A DNA stretch of 64,000 nt from Lachnoanaerobaculum sp. OBRC5-5 (GCF_000296385.1 NZ_JH815185.1:1196684-1260683); one strand, 5' to 3'; counted from the stretch's first letter, positions 1 through 10,175 are shown. The notes: generated from the letters alone by a model not told the origin. Translations and numbers: made by a program.

Positions 1-919
1 AAATCAGATTAATCTGTTCCAAGGTAAGTTGACCGGTAGTAACATTCAACTTTTCTTCTTTATTGTTAAAGCCGTATTTTCCCAGAAGACCGGCAAGCTC
101 TTCCGCAAAACCGGGAGCGGAAGAAAGTCCGGATAGGGGAGCACCGGCTGTAGAAGCTGAGGCAGAAGATGAAGCCGAAGCTGAATTGCCGGACTTATCT
201 GCCTGCACGCTAATATAGGCAAAACCGATTTCCCGGTCTCCCTCAGCCATATAACGGAACTCTTCTTCATTGATCATTTCCAAGGAGGTAGGGTAGAGGA
301 TATTTTCTTCCTTGTCCATCAAATCCCGAACATCAGCCACAAGTTCTGCCTGCTTTCCGATAAATTCCTCTTCCTTATCCTCTAAAAGAAGATTGTAGCA
401 CTCTGAAATCTCATCCCGGATAAAGTCATCCAAAGTCCACATGGTGGTGGTAGGGCGGGTAAAGCCTTTCTTTTCCAAAACCGGGTATAATTGGTTTTGC
501 TTTCTGGACAAATGAATCTTGAATTTCAACAAGTCTTCATAAAGCTCCAGCCATTGGTTTTTAATGAGAGGGTACTGCACCAAATCCTCAACGGAAAGCA
601 GTAGTTCCTTCATTTTGGCATTTTCCCTACGGTAACAGGAGATGGGATGATTTTCCGGAAGCTCTTGATCCTTTGTGACTAAAACATCCTGGAAGACCTC
701 CAGCATAGCTTGAATATCTTCCTTAATGCACTCATCTTCGGTTTCTTCCACCATTTCCTGCTCAATAATGGCGATTTCATAGGGGGCAAGGTGCTGTACT
801 CTATCTTTAAGGGCTTTTCTTGCTTCTTCCAAAGAAATCTTTCCCTCATCATAGGCGGATTTTATTTCATGGACAATTTCTAACTTATTACCATCAATAT
901 TTTGAAAATTTTCTCTCAT
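1..919 (-). CDS. DUF438/hemerythrin-like protein, 3' end outside window
   Basis: Reading frame open from ATG at 919 to the window edge, giving the first 306 residues. The N-terminal ~70 residues match the DUF438 start (acidic, helical, with the stretch ISLEEARKAL). The middle (about 90-215) looks like a hemerythrin HHE-type helical bundle: it contains ENHPISCYRRENAKM, HLSRKQNQLYPVLEKKG and EENILYPTSLEMI, with His/Glu ligand candidates. A Ser/Ala-rich linker follows, then the sequence runs off the edge before the PAS-like C-terminus usual in the family. A role in sensing oxygen or a diatomic gas through a di-iron or PAS site is family inference only. GAGAA is a weak ribosome site before 919. 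Family call good, function unproven. Confidence 0.8.
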   Translation of the reverse strand, partial: MRENFQNIDGNKLEIVHEIKSAYDEGKISLEEARKALKDRVQHLAPYEIAIIEQEMVEETEDECIKEDIQAMLEVFQDVLVTKDQELPENHPISCYRRENAKMKELLLSVEDLVQYPLIKNQWLELYEDLLKFKIHLSRKQNQLYPVLEKKGFTRPTTTMWTLDDFIRDEISECYNLLLEDKEEEFIGKQAELVADVRDLMDKEENILYPTSLEMINEEEFRYMAEGDREIGFAYISVQADKSGNSASASSSASASTAGAPLSGLSSAPGFAEELAGLLGKYGFNNKEEKLNVTTGQLTLEQINLI

Positions 920-994
920 AGTTTTCTCCTTCAGGGGATATTCCTATCTGCTATCCAATTAGATTAGAAAGGAAAATATAGTATTGCATAGTTG

Positions 995-1047
995 GTTAGA
1001 ATAATCTAACTTATAATATTATAGCAAAAAAAAAGAAAGAAAAACAA
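995..1047 (-). promoter_or_regulatory. Promoter and palindromic operator of the DUF438 gene
   Basis: On the minus strand TTGTTT (1047-1042), an 18-nt spacer and TATAAT (1023-1018) form a good sigma-A promoter. Just downstream lies the dyad GTTAGA-N4-TCTAAC (995-1010), over or just after the expected start point. The TTAGA-N4-TCTAA layout resembles sites of CRP/FNR-family regulators (FNR: TTGAT-N4-ATCAA), but its position would fit repression. A second partial copy (AATTAGATTAG) lies at about 957-967. Confidence 0.5.
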
Positions 1048-1061
1048 TGAAATTTCCAATC

Positions 1062-1649
1062 CTAAATGTAATTTCTTAAATGTTCTCTATAAAGTCTTCC
1101 TATCGGTAGTCCCATTACATTGTAATAATCACCTTCTATTCCGACTATATACCTTGAAAAATATCCCTGTATTGCATAGGCACCCGCTTTATCATAGGGT
1201 TCTTTTTTATCTAAATAATCTTCTATTTCTCCCTCTGAAAGCTTGGCTACCTCCACCGGAGTATCATCTACAAAACTCTCAAAGCTTTTCTTTATAGAAT
1301 TGTAAACACATACCGCCGTATATACTCTATGCTTTCTACCTGAAATGTCTTCAATCATCCGCTTTGCATCTTCTCTTGATTTCGGTTTCCCAAGTATTTT
1401 CCCATCAGATGCCACTATGGTGTCCGCTGCTATTACGATAAAATCATTTTCCTTGTATTTTAGTGTCGCCTGCTCTACAATATCTACCGCCTTTTGGCAG
1501 GCCTGCTTTTCACAGGCCTCCCTCGGGTCTTTACTGTCTATCTCGGTTTCCTTATCCGAAACCATTATCTCAAAATCAAGTCCGATCTGATTTAATAATT
1601 CCTTTCTTCTGGGTGATGCCGAAGCTAGAATTATTTTTATATCTTTCAT
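1062..1649 (-). CDS. maf: Maf family nucleoside triphosphate pyrophosphatase
   Basis: 195 residues, the usual Maf length. Maf proteins hydrolyse non-canonical or modified nucleoside triphosphates (dTTP/UTP or m7GTP types) to monophosphates and are linked to septum control. Visible signature: ILASASPRRKELL at residues 7-19 (the Maf ASxSxRR motif) and the central AADTIVASDGKILGKP, with the catalytic Asp of the ADT motif. The ATG overlaps the addA stop by 4 bases (ATGA), so it is translationally coupled to addA, at the promoter-distal end of the addB-addA-maf unit. Confidence 0.93.
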   Translation of the reverse strand: MKDIKIILASASPRRKELLNQIGLDFEIMVSDKETEIDSKDPREACEKQACQKAVDIVEQATLKYKENDFIVIAADTIVASDGKILGKPKSREDAKRMIEDISGRKHRVYTAVCVYNSIKKSFESFVDDTPVEVAKLSEGEIEDYLDKKEPYDKAGAYAIQGYFSRYIVGIEGDYYNVMGLPIGRLYREHLRNYI

Positions 1650-4600
1650 TCTATTCTTATCTCCTTACCAAGTGCAAATGAATATATGAAAATATCATTT
1701 ACCGTTTTACCTATACTCATTTCAAGTGATTTTTTATAAAGCAAGAGCTGGGTTTTATATCTCTTTATAAGTGTTTCTGCATCTCTTACATTGTCGGTCT
1801 TATAATCCACCAAAATTATATTGTCATCTTTTTCAATATATGCGTCTATAATTCCCTGTATAAGCATGGTCTCATCGCTCTCACCCATACCTGCTTCCTT
1901 AGCTGAGATTCCCATAATAAATTGATTTTCTCTTTTCAAGCTCTCATTATGCTTTATAAAATCAGCTCCAAGTTTACTGTCTAAAAACTTTACTATATCA
2001 AGAGGGTTGATAAGTTCTCTGTATACAGGATTATTTAAAAGTGATATTTCTTCTCTTACAAAGTCCTCTTTGCTGCTGAAATTATCAATATTTTCATAGT
2101 GAATATTTTGCATCAACTTATGATATGCATTTCCCCTCTCACTAGCATTTCCTGCATTTATACTCGGCTTTTTATTTTCCTTCACTTCAAACTCTTCACT
2201 CTGTGACATTCTCTTTATCTCGGATACCGAGAACTTTGTCTTTAAATCGATATTTTCAGCATATGGATAGCTGTATTCGAGCCTGTTTTTTAAATTATCA
2301 TACTCATTCTCACTCAACTTTTCAAAGACCTTATGAAGATCTCTTACCTCTTTTTGAGTTTCTACCTCTTCTTTTAAGAGCATATTATAATCATATGTTT
2401 TAATATCAAAATGCACATTGTCACGTCCCAAAAGTATCATATCAAGATATGAATTGCAGGATCTTATATCAAGAAAACTCGGGGAATCCTTCATTTTTTC
2501 CAGTTCCTTTTCTGCATCACTGCAGCTTCCTGAAATTATCATTTTTTCCATAGCTCTGGTAAGCGCCACGTATAATACTCTCAGCTCCTCGCCCATAAGA
2601 TCTACATTAAGCTTATGTTTTATTACATTTTGCTTTATAGAGCTGTCTTTTATATTTTTTTCACTGTCAACATACTGTACACCCAATCCGAAGTCGGTAT
2701 CTATTACCATACCCTGCCTTAAATCCGTTTTATTGAATTTTTTATGTGCACATGCAAGGAAACATACCGGAAATTCCAGCCCCTTTGACTTATGTATAGT
2801 CATGATTCTTACTATATCATCATTTTCTGAAAGTATACCTGCCTCACCGAAGTCATTGTCAAAGTCCTTTAACTTGGCAATATATCTGATAAAATTATAA
2901 AGTCCGCTATATCCCGAATTACTGAATGTCTTTGCCTTATTTATAAGCAACATCAGATTTGCTCTTCTGACCTGTCCTCCCGGCATAGCCGCTATCAGGT
3001 TTAAAAAGTCGGTATCATTATAAATATCCTGCAAAAGGGCAGCAATATTCATATATGCGGATTTTCTTCTGTATTTATTTAAGAATTCCAGAGCATTTTT
3101 TATTTTTTCTCTTGTTTCAAGCTCAATATTGCTTTCACTTCCCTCATACAAAATAGCATCCATCATTCTAATCTTTGCCGACTTTTCTATATTCTTTGAT
3201 TTCCTGTAAGCAGAAACAATATTTGCAAGTTCCAAATCTGTTATTCCCACAAGGTTTGAGTTAAGAAATGCCGTAAGGTCCACATCTGAATAAGGATTGT
3301 CAATTGCAGCAAGTATAGCAAGTATCTTTCTTACCTCAAAGGTCTTAAAATATCCTTTATTACTTTCGGCATATGCCGGAATATTTTCATCATTTAACAC
3401 CTTTGCAATGCTCTCACCAATATTATTGCGAACAAGGATAACAATATCACTGTACTTTAAATCTCTGCCTTCACCCACTTTAAGCTCCGTCTTAAGCTCC
3501 TTAATACGATTTGCAATGGCTCTTGCCTCAAGTTCTATAGCATTGGTATCATCCTCAATATCCGAGGTCTGTGTCAGCATTATCTCACTGATATATTCTT
3601 TTCCCTCTTTAAAATCCGCACCGAGATAGAGTGCCGCATCATCATCATACTCAATTCCGCCTGTATTTTCTTTCATAATCTTTTTGAAAATAACATTGGC
3701 GGAACTAAGCACATTACTGCGGCTTCTGAAATTTTTACTTAGAATTACCTTCTTTTGTGTTTCATCATCAAAATCAGCCTTCTCAAAGTGTGAAAACCTC
3801 TTATACTTGTCCATAAAAAGCCCGGGCGAAGCCTGACGAAAACCGTATATTGACTGCTTTACATCACCTACCATAAATACATTGTTCTTTTCTATAGCCG
3901 CCACAATGGCTTCCTGCAAGTAGTTTGAATCCTGATACTCATCAATATATATTTCACTGAATTCTTTTCTATAACGAAGCGCAATATCTGTAGGATTTTT
4001 ATTCTCATCCAGAAGTATTCCCAGTGCCATATGCTCTATATCCGAAAAGTCTACAATATTTTTATCCCTCTTCTTTTCATTGAAAAGTGCAATATATTTC
4101 TTTGTCAGATCTACAATTGCTCTGATCTTCGGTTTTTCTTTTTCTTCCTCTTCTAAAAGTCTTTTTTTATCAAAGCAATACTCCTCCGAAAGCTTTGATA
4201 TAGCTTTCTTATATGAATCTCTGAGTCCCTTGGCCTTTTCCTTTAATTCCTCATTTCCACCCTTTACGGACTTTAATCTGCCGAAGCTTACATTATTCAA
4301 CTTTTCAGACAATTCAAATATATCTTTAGCATTTTTTATATTGCTGATACTTGATTGCTCTTCCAAGACATTATCCAGATATTGCACAGGACCTTCATCC
4401 TCATTACAAATCTCTATTATTTCCTCTATATCATCCAAAATAGAGTCAATACTTCTTCCTATTTCATCAAAAATATATTTCTGCCACTCATCTCCCTTTT
4501 CATTCAATGAATCCAGCCATTCAATGGGCCATGGCTTGCTGATTGCAAAGCGATACAGCTTTTCGATAAACTCAGATATACTTTTATCTCCTTTGGTATT

Positions 4601-5092
4601 TGCAAAGGCATCTGAAAGTTCAATAAAGTCTTCACTTCCTACTTCATACTCACTTTCCAAAAGCTCCTCCATCGTGTCGGCTCTTAAAAGTGATATTTCG
4701 CTCTCATCAGCCACACTGAATGCCGGATCTATATCTATTTTATCTATATTTTCCTTTAATATTGAAAGACAAAAGCTGTCAGTGGTCATTATCTTCGCTG
4801 ATGAAAGAAGTATTGACTGCTCCTTAAGTCTTTTAAATTCTTTGGAAATATTGTCATGCTTTTCCATTTCCTTTAAAAGAGCATTATAGATTTTCTCCTT
4901 CATGGAAGCGGCTGCGGCTCTGGTAAATGTCATAACCAAAAGAGAGTCCACATCTATAGGATTTTTACTGTCTGTAATCTTTTTTATTATTCTCTCGACC
5001 AGTACTGCGGTCTTTCCGCTTCCAGCCGCTGCAGATACCAATATACTGCCCTTTTTTATATCTATTGCCGCCTGTTGTGCCTCAGTCCACAT
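1646..5092 (-). CDS. addA: ATP-dependent helicase/nuclease subunit A
   Basis: AddA of the AddAB double-strand-break resection complex (the Firmicute RecBCD equivalent): a UvrD/Rep superfamily 1 helicase with a C-terminal RecB-like nuclease. From the start used here, Walker A AAAGSGKT is at residues 21-28, the helicase DExx box appears as YIDEYQDSN, later SF1 motifs include MTIHKSKGLEFPV, and the nuclease motif LVDYKTDN is near the C-terminus. The open frame begins at 5128, but I use ATG 5092 (MWTEAQQAAID), the normal family start, with GGAG about 10 bases upstream. It overlaps the end of addB by 11 bases, so the pair is translationally coupled. Confidence 0.95.
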   Translation of the reverse strand: MWTEAQQAAIDIKKGSILVSAAAGSGKTAVLVERIIKKITDSKNPIDVDSLLVMTFTRAAAASMKEKIYNALLKEMEKHDNISKEFKRLKEQSILLSSAKIMTTDSFCLSILKENIDKIDIDPAFSVADESEISLLRADTMEELLESEYEVGSEDFIELSDAFANTKGDKSISEFIEKLYRFAISKPWPIEWLDSLNEKGDEWQKYIFDEIGRSIDSILDDIEEIIEICNEDEGPVQYLDNVLEEQSSISNIKNAKDIFELSEKLNNVSFGRLKSVKGGNEELKEKAKGLRDSYKKAISKLSEEYCFDKKRLLEEEEKEKPKIRAIVDLTKKYIALFNEKKRDKNIVDFSDIEHMALGILLDENKNPTDIALRYRKEFSEIYIDEYQDSNYLQEAIVAAIEKNNVFMVGDVKQSIYGFRQASPGLFMDKYKRFSHFEKADFDDETQKKVILSKNFRSRSNVLSSANVIFKKIMKENTGGIEYDDDAALYLGADFKEGKEYISEIMLTQTSDIEDDTNAIELEARAIANRIKELKTELKVGEGRDLKYSDIVILVRNNIGESIAKVLNDENIPAYAESNKGYFKTFEVRKILAILAAIDNPYSDVDLTAFLNSNLVGITDLELANIVSAYRKSKNIEKSAKIRMMDAILYEGSESNIELETREKIKNALEFLNKYRRKSAYMNIAALLQDIYNDTDFLNLIAAMPGGQVRRANLMLLINKAKTFSNSGYSGLYNFIRYIAKLKDFDNDFGEAGILSENDDIVRIMTIHKSKGLEFPVCFLACAHKKFNKTDLRQGMVIDTDFGLGVQYVDSEKNIKDSSIKQNVIKHKLNVDLMGEELRVLYVALTRAMEKMIISGSCSDAEKELEKMKDSPSFLDIRSCNSYLDMILLGRDNVHFDIKTYDYNMLLKEEVETQKEVRDLHKVFEKLSENEYDNLKNRLEYSYPYAENIDLKTKFSVSEIKRMSQSEEFEVKENKKPSINAGNASERGNAYHKLMQNIHYENIDNFSSKEDFVREEISLLNNPVYRELINPLDIVKFLDSKLGADFIKHNESLKRENQFIMGISAKEAGMGESDETMLIQGIIDAYIEKDDNIILVDYKTDNVRDAETLIKRYKTQLLLYKKSLEMSIGKTVNDIFIYSFALGKEIRIE

Positions 5093-8000
5093 TTTTTTCA
5101 CTCTCCATCTTTTCCCAAATTTCATCATCTTTTATCGGTGTCAAGCTATTGTATGAGAATCCTTCTATTCCCTCATCAAAACCGCATATGGCAGTATACG
5201 GGCAGTAATCACATTTTGCCGAGCCTTTTCTTAATGAAGGTTTTATACTTATCTCACCGCTTAAAATATTCTCAGCCGTATCCTTTGCCTTTTGTCTTAC
5301 ATACCCCCTAAGAAAATTTATTCTTTTTGTACTTGCAACACTTGCAGATTTTGCAAAACTTCCGTCTTTTTTAGTTGAAACAGGTATTACATCACTCTCT
5401 GTTTCAAAACTTCTGTCCAGATTTTTTATTATATCAAGATCCGTATTTACTATACCGCTTGGTTTTAGCTTATTTAAAACGGCATTCTCATTTTTTGCTT
5501 CATCTCTGGTAAGGAAAGGCATATCTATATGATAATAGAAAAATGCCGCAGGTAATATCTCTTTACCCGACTTTGAGAGTTGCTCCATTACAGCATCAAG
5601 GTATATCACCAGCTGCAGTGCTCTACCATAATATGGCATATCTGTTTCCCATTTTGTATTTCCGGTCTTATAATCTATTATTTTTACAAGGGTTTTTCCA
5701 TCCGTATCACAGGTATCCACTCTGTCAATCTTTCCTCTGAGATACATTTTAGCTCCGTTTTTTAAATCGATATTTAAGGCTTCAAGATTGTCCTTTTCTC
5801 CAAAGATTCTTTCAAAATCAAACGGCTTAAAGTTTCCGGCAGCAAGTTGCTTTGCCAGTACAAGCATTGTAAGCTTTGTCATTCTTACTATCTTTTCAAG
5901 CTGAAACTTTGACTTTTTGCTCTCTTCAAAGATATTACTTTTCTCTGATGCCATGCTTTCCTTTACAGCTTCATCCACAAGAGAGTAAAGTTCCGGCTCA
6001 TCCATATTTGCAACAGTTTTCTTTCTTGCTTTGGCATATCTGAAGCATCTTTCAAGCATCTCATGTACCAAAGTACCTATATCGGAAGCCTTAAATGAAT
6101 GTACATGTCTTTCTTCCACTCCCAAACCGTAGCTGATAAAATGCTCAAAAGGACAGCCGTTATAGTTTTCAAGTCTTGTTACACTTACACGAAGCTCCTC
6201 ACCGAACAATTCCCTTGCGGCACTTTCTCCGATACCCGAGTCACGGTATATGTACATAGCGAAAGTTGTAAGCTTTCTGATAAATTTCTTATCAAAAAAT
6301 GTAGCTACATACCTTAAAAAGTCCTCGTCAACATTCTCCTTCGCTCTCAGTTTTCTGAGATTGTCGGTCAAATATTCCTCGGCTTCAAATCTTGAGTATA
6401 TTTCTGTCTCTTTTTGATTCTTTATTTCAATATTCGGGAAAATATTCTTGATCATATTTATAAGTATTGACGGCCTGCAACTCTTACCGTCAAAATCCAT
6501 ACCTGTAAGACTTACAAAGAGCTTATTTGAAGGCTTTGTAAGCACCTGATACAAATAAAATCTTCCTGTATACAAATCTTCTCTGACAGTATCCGAAAGA
6601 TTAAATCCGATAGACTTAAGTTCTCTTTTTTCCCTGTCATTTATCAGTCCGCCCGCATCCTTTACTGTGGGCAGGGAACCGTCATTTGCTCCACATACAA
6701 ATAATGCCTTTATACTGCCAAGTCTTGTTCTTTTTAAATCACCTATGACCACTCTGTCAACCCTGTCAGGTATCATACCGAGCTTTATCTCCTCAAAGCC
6801 TGTATGCAAAAGATCTGAAAGCTCCTTTTTGGTTATACTCTCACCTTCAAGTATCAGCTCAAGCCTTTCAAAAAGACTCAGTACCTCATCAAGTACACCC
6901 TCATATTCTCTGGCTCTTTTTATATCATTACAAAGTTCAAGCTCATTTTTTACATTCTCGAGCTTTTCCTCTATCCCCAGCTCATCAAATATTTTTCTGA
7001 AGGCATCACATACATCCTTTATATTAATTTTACTCTTACTCATCGCCTTATAAAGAGGAGAAATCTTTTCAAGCGCCGTATTTTTAAACTCATTTATCTC
7101 TTCAAGTTCAGTCTCTGAAAAACTCTTCGGCAAATATGTAAAATCTGTATGCAGTCTTTTATATCCTCTTATCCCGGTTTCCAGCAGATAATTATCAAGT
7201 AATGATACCATTCTGTAGTCAAAGTCCAAAAGACCAAGTCTTAAAAACCTGTTGACCGCATCATATGAAAAGTTATCGCTTATCAGAGCAATAAAAGCAT
7301 TTATAAGTTCAACCAGTTCATTATTGTTTATATCCATCTTTTCATCAAGATAGTACGGGATTTCAAGCTGATGGAATCTGTTGGCAAGTGAGTTTGATAC
7401 ACCCTCCAAATCTCCATATATTATCGCAATATCTCTGTATCTGTAGCCCTCATCCTTTACGAGTTTTAATATCTTATTTGCCACATAATCTATCTCATCA
7501 AGCGGATTCAGCAGGTGATTTATCTCGATATCTGAAACCTCTTTTGCTCTCTTACCGTCATATCTTAAAAAATGCTCTTCAAAAAAGTAAAGATCCTTTG
7601 AATTTTTAAACCTGTGTACTTCACCTGTATTTAAATTTATATCAGTCAATCTTTTGATATCACATCTTTTAGCCATATCATTGATTTGAGAAATCATCTT
7701 TGTACTTATAAAAAACAAATCACTTTCAGATGACTTTATATCAGGATTTATGTTCTTTCCCAATGTTATTGAAAATCTCACTTCTATTGCTACTTTCATC
7801 AGATTTTCAACTATGTGGTTTTGTATCGGAGTAAATCCCGTATAACCGTCAAATAGTATAACCGCATCCTTTAGCAACTCACTGTTTTCAATATTTTGAT
7901 TTAGTATATCAAGTACCTGTTCATTGGTAAAATATTTCCCTGCAATATATTCTCCAAAACCCTTTTTCAGCTTGTAAATATCTTCAAGTTTTATTTTTAA

Positions 8001-8447
8001 TAAGGAGTTTACTTCATTATTTTCCTGCTGCTCTTTTATAAATTCATCGCTTATATCATATTGCATAAACTCAGATATAAGTGATTTGATATTGTCTATA
8101 AAGCCTGCTTTTTGAAACTGCTTCTTCCATGCCTTTAACTCTACCTGATTTGCTATCTTTCTAAGTATAAGTGCCTTATCAAGCTCATCTAAAAGCTTAG
8201 GATTTTCTATATCCAGTTCTTCAAAAATTCTGTATGCAAGTCTGTTAAAACTTAGTACATCTATATTATTGCTTGCATGACTTGGATGCATCTGCACTAT
8301 ATCTTTTTGAGTCTGCATGGTGAACTGCTCAGGTACAATAATAAAATATCTTTTTTCCCTGTTCTTTATAGACTCATTTATAATATCGCTAAAAGCTCTA
8401 TAGGTTTTTCCGGCACCCGATGCTCCAAAATAAAATCTGTATCCCAT
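5082..8447 (-). CDS. addB: ATP-dependent nuclease subunit B
   Basis: AddB, partner of AddA in recombinational repair. N-terminal P-loop FGASGAGKT is close to the start. The C-terminal nuclease domain has KIIDYKTGN, and the Fe-S cluster cysteines typical of AddB are visible: one in NYNGCPFEHF and three in CDYCPYTAIC near the end. The frame extends upstream to 8474, but ATG 8447 (MGYRFYFGASG) is chosen because AGGAG sits 6 bases upstream and the P-loop is then at the normal distance. The extra 9 codons would come from a terminator-like hairpin. Length about 1120 residues, normal for the family. Confidence 0.95.
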   Translation of the reverse strand: MGYRFYFGASGAGKTYRAFSDIINESIKNREKRYFIIVPEQFTMQTQKDIVQMHPSHASNNIDVLSFNRLAYRIFEELDIENPKLLDELDKALILRKIANQVELKAWKKQFQKAGFIDNIKSLISEFMQYDISDEFIKEQQENNEVNSLLKIKLEDIYKLKKGFGEYIAGKYFTNEQVLDILNQNIENSELLKDAVILFDGYTGFTPIQNHIVENLMKVAIEVRFSITLGKNINPDIKSSESDLFFISTKMISQINDMAKRCDIKRLTDINLNTGEVHRFKNSKDLYFFEEHFLRYDGKRAKEVSDIEINHLLNPLDEIDYVANKILKLVKDEGYRYRDIAIIYGDLEGVSNSLANRFHQLEIPYYLDEKMDINNNELVELINAFIALISDNFSYDAVNRFLRLGLLDFDYRMVSLLDNYLLETGIRGYKRLHTDFTYLPKSFSETELEEINEFKNTALEKISPLYKAMSKSKINIKDVCDAFRKIFDELGIEEKLENVKNELELCNDIKRAREYEGVLDEVLSLFERLELILEGESITKKELSDLLHTGFEEIKLGMIPDRVDRVVIGDLKRTRLGSIKALFVCGANDGSLPTVKDAGGLINDREKRELKSIGFNLSDTVREDLYTGRFYLYQVLTKPSNKLFVSLTGMDFDGKSCRPSILINMIKNIFPNIEIKNQKETEIYSRFEAEEYLTDNLRKLRAKENVDEDFLRYVATFFDKKFIRKLTTFAMYIYRDSGIGESAARELFGEELRVSVTRLENYNGCPFEHFISYGLGVEERHVHSFKASDIGTLVHEMLERCFRYAKARKKTVANMDEPELYSLVDEAVKESMASEKSNIFEESKKSKFQLEKIVRMTKLTMLVLAKQLAAGNFKPFDFERIFGEKDNLEALNIDLKNGAKMYLRGKIDRVDTCDTDGKTLVKIIDYKTGNTKWETDMPYYGRALQLVIYLDAVMEQLSKSGKEILPAAFFYYHIDMPFLTRDEAKNENAVLNKLKPSGIVNTDLDIIKNLDRSFETESDVIPVSTKKDGSFAKSASVASTKRINFLRGYVRQKAKDTAENILSGEISIKPSLRKGSAKCDYCPYTAICGFDEGIEGFSYNSLTPIKDDEIWEKMESEKNVD

Positions 8448-8460
8448 ATTTCTCCTAAAA

Positions 8461-8487
8461 ATGGCAGCTTCCATAGGAAACTGCCAT
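8461..8487 (-). terminator. Terminator-like hairpin between icd and addB
   Basis: On the minus strand a 12-bp stem (one G-U) with a 3-nt loop is followed by ATTTTTAGG. It lies downstream of the icd stop and ends about 13 bases before the addB start, so the addB ribosome site follows the T-run immediately. It looks like the icd terminator, but no promoter fits between it and addB. Confidence 0.75.
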
Positions 8488-8527
8488 CCATTGTTATGTA
8501 TGAGGTAAACCCTCAGTCAATACCACA

Positions 8528-9727
8528 TTATTGCAACTTCTTTGCAATCTCATGTATAAATTCTTCACTGTTTAAAACTTGTATATTCTCTAAGCTTGAA
8601 ATCGCACCGAGATCACCTGTCATCTTACCTGACTCTATGGTATCAAGTGTTGCCTTTTCAAGTCTGTTTGCAAAATCCACCAAATCAGGAAGATTATCAA
8701 GCTCTCCCCTCTTTCTTAGCGCACCGCTCCAAGCAAAGATGGTAGCCACCGAATTTGATGATGTACTCTCACCCTTCAAATATTTATAATAATGTCTTTG
8801 AACCGTACCATGTGCCGCCTCATACTCATAACATCCGTCAGGTGAAACAAGTACAGAGGTCATCATTGCAAGAGATCCGAATGCGGATGAGAGCATATCG
8901 CTCATTACATCTCCGTCATAGTTTTTACATGCCCAGATAAATCCGCCCTCGGATTTCATAACTCTGGCAACCGCATCATCTATAAGAGTGTAGAAGTATG
9001 TGATATTTGACTCTTCAAATTTCTGCTTATATTCCTTTTCATATATCTCCTCAAAGATATCCTTAAAGGTATGATCATACTGCTTTGATATAGTATCCTT
9101 TGTAGCAAACCAAAGATCCTCTTTCTGACTCAAAGCATATTCAAAGCAGGCTCTTGCAAAGCTTTCAATAGAAGCATCCAGATTGTGAACTCCCTGTGCA
9201 ATACCTGCAGCTTTAAATTCATGTACAAGACTTCTCTTTTCATTTCCTTTGCTGTCTGTATATACCAGCTCCACCTTACCCGGTCCGTCTATAATCATCT
9301 CCGTATTTTTATATACATCACCATAGGCATGACGAGCAATAGTAATTGGCTTTTTCCAAGTTCTGACATTAGGCTCAATACCCTTTACCAATATAGGCTT
9401 TCTAAATACCGTTCCATCTAAAATAGCTCTGATGGTACCGTTTGGAGATTTCCACATCTCCTTTAAATCATATTCCTTAACTCTGGCGGCATTCGGAGTG
9501 ATGGTGGCACATTTTACAGCCACTCCAAGCCTTTTTGTAGCATTTGCTGACTCCACAGTTACTTTGTCATCCGTTTCGTCTCTGTGCTTTAATCCCAAAT
9601 CATAATATTCACTCTTCAAATCTACAAATGGAAGAATAAGCTCGTCCTTAATCATCTTCCACAGGATCCTTGTCATCTCGTCTCCATCCATCTCAACAAG
9701 TGGAGTAATCATCTGTATCTTTGCCAT
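8528..9727 (-). CDS. icd: NADP-dependent isocitrate dehydrogenase (eukaryotic-like dimeric type)
   Basis: 399 residues. Oxidative decarboxylation of isocitrate to 2-oxoglutarate, supplying glutamate precursor and NADPH. It starts [20 protein letters not shown] and continues with [14 protein letters not shown] and [19 protein letters not shown]. This is the substrate-binding segment of the homodimeric type II enzymes common in eukaryotes rather than the E. coli Icd type. The NADP-side stretch [10 protein letters not shown] is also visible. ATG at 9727 has AGAGG 6 bases upstream. It stands alone, with a glyoxalase upstream and addB downstream after a hairpin. Confidence 0.94.
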   Translation of the reverse strand: MAKIQMITPLVEMDGDEMTRILWKMIKDELILPFVDLKSEYYDLGLKHRDETDDKVTVESANATKRLGVAVKCATITPNAARVKEYDLKEMWKSPNGTIRAILDGTVFRKPILVKGIEPNVRTWKKPITIARHAYGDVYKNTEMIIDGPGKVELVYTDSKGNEKRSLVHEFKAAGIAQGVHNLDASIESFARACFEYALSQKEDLWFATKDTISKQYDHTFKDIFEEIYEKEYKQKFEESNITYFYTLIDDAVARVMKSEGGFIWACKNYDGDVMSDMLSSAFGSLAMMTSVLVSPDGCYEYEAAHGTVQRHYYKYLKGESTSSNSVATIFAWSGALRKRGELDNLPDLVDFANRLEKATLDTIESGKMTGDLGAISSLENIQVLNSEEFIHEIAKKLQ

Positions 9728-9751
9728 ATTTACCTCTGATTCTGTAAAGTT

Positions 9752-10120
9752 TTATTTTTTAGGTACTATCTCTATCCAATATCCGTCCGGATCACTTATA
9801 AAATATATTCCCATGCCCGGATTCTCATAGCATATTACGCCAAGCTTTTCATGTAATGCATGAGCCGCTTCCATATCCTCTGTTTCAAGTGCAAGATGAT
9901 ATTCAAGCTCTCCTAAATTATATGGCTCTTTTCTGTCTCTCAAATATGTAAGTTCAAGCTGAAATCCTGTTTCCTTATCTCCAAGATAAACCAAAGTGAA
10001 TGATCCGTCTGCTGCTTCCTTTGTTCTTACAGGCTCAAGACCAAGCGCTTCCTTATAAAACTTCAAACTTCTCTCTAAATCAAGTACATTAAAATTAAAA
10101 TGTGCAAATGAAAATTTCAT
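9752..10120 (-). CDS. gloA: Glyoxalase I-like VOC superfamily protein
   Basis: About 122 residues from ATG 10120 (MKFSFAHFNFNVLDLERS), preceded by AAAGGG; the frame itself extends 9 codons further to 10147. Vicinal-oxygen-chelate fold with the two beta-alpha-beta-beta-beta modules. Metal ligand candidates of lactoylglutathione lyase are present (His near residue 7, Glu in QLELTY, His in LEYHLALE, Glu in WIEIVPKK). The ending FISDPDGYWIEIV is typical. Probably detoxifies methylglyoxal adducts. The substrate thiol is uncertain because many Clostridia lack glutathione. Confidence 0.82.
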   Translation of the reverse strand: MKFSFAHFNFNVLDLERSLKFYKEALGLEPVRTKEAADGSFTLVYLGDKETGFQLELTYLRDRKEPYNLGELEYHLALETEDMEAAHALHEKLGVICYENPGMGIYFISDPDGYWIEIVPKK

Positions 10121-10143
10121 TTTTATCCCTTTCATTACAATAT

Positions 10144-10168
10144 ACACCCTGTATATTCTACAGGGTGT
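10144..10168 (-). terminator. Hairpin downstream of serS
   Basis: Perfect 10-bp inverted repeat ACACCCTGTA / TACAGGGTGT with a 5-nt loop, between the serS stop and the glyoxalase start. On the minus strand the tail is only TATATTGT, not a clean T-run, so it may be a leaky terminator or an mRNA-stabilising stem. Confidence 0.5.
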
Positions 10169-10175
10169 AATATTT

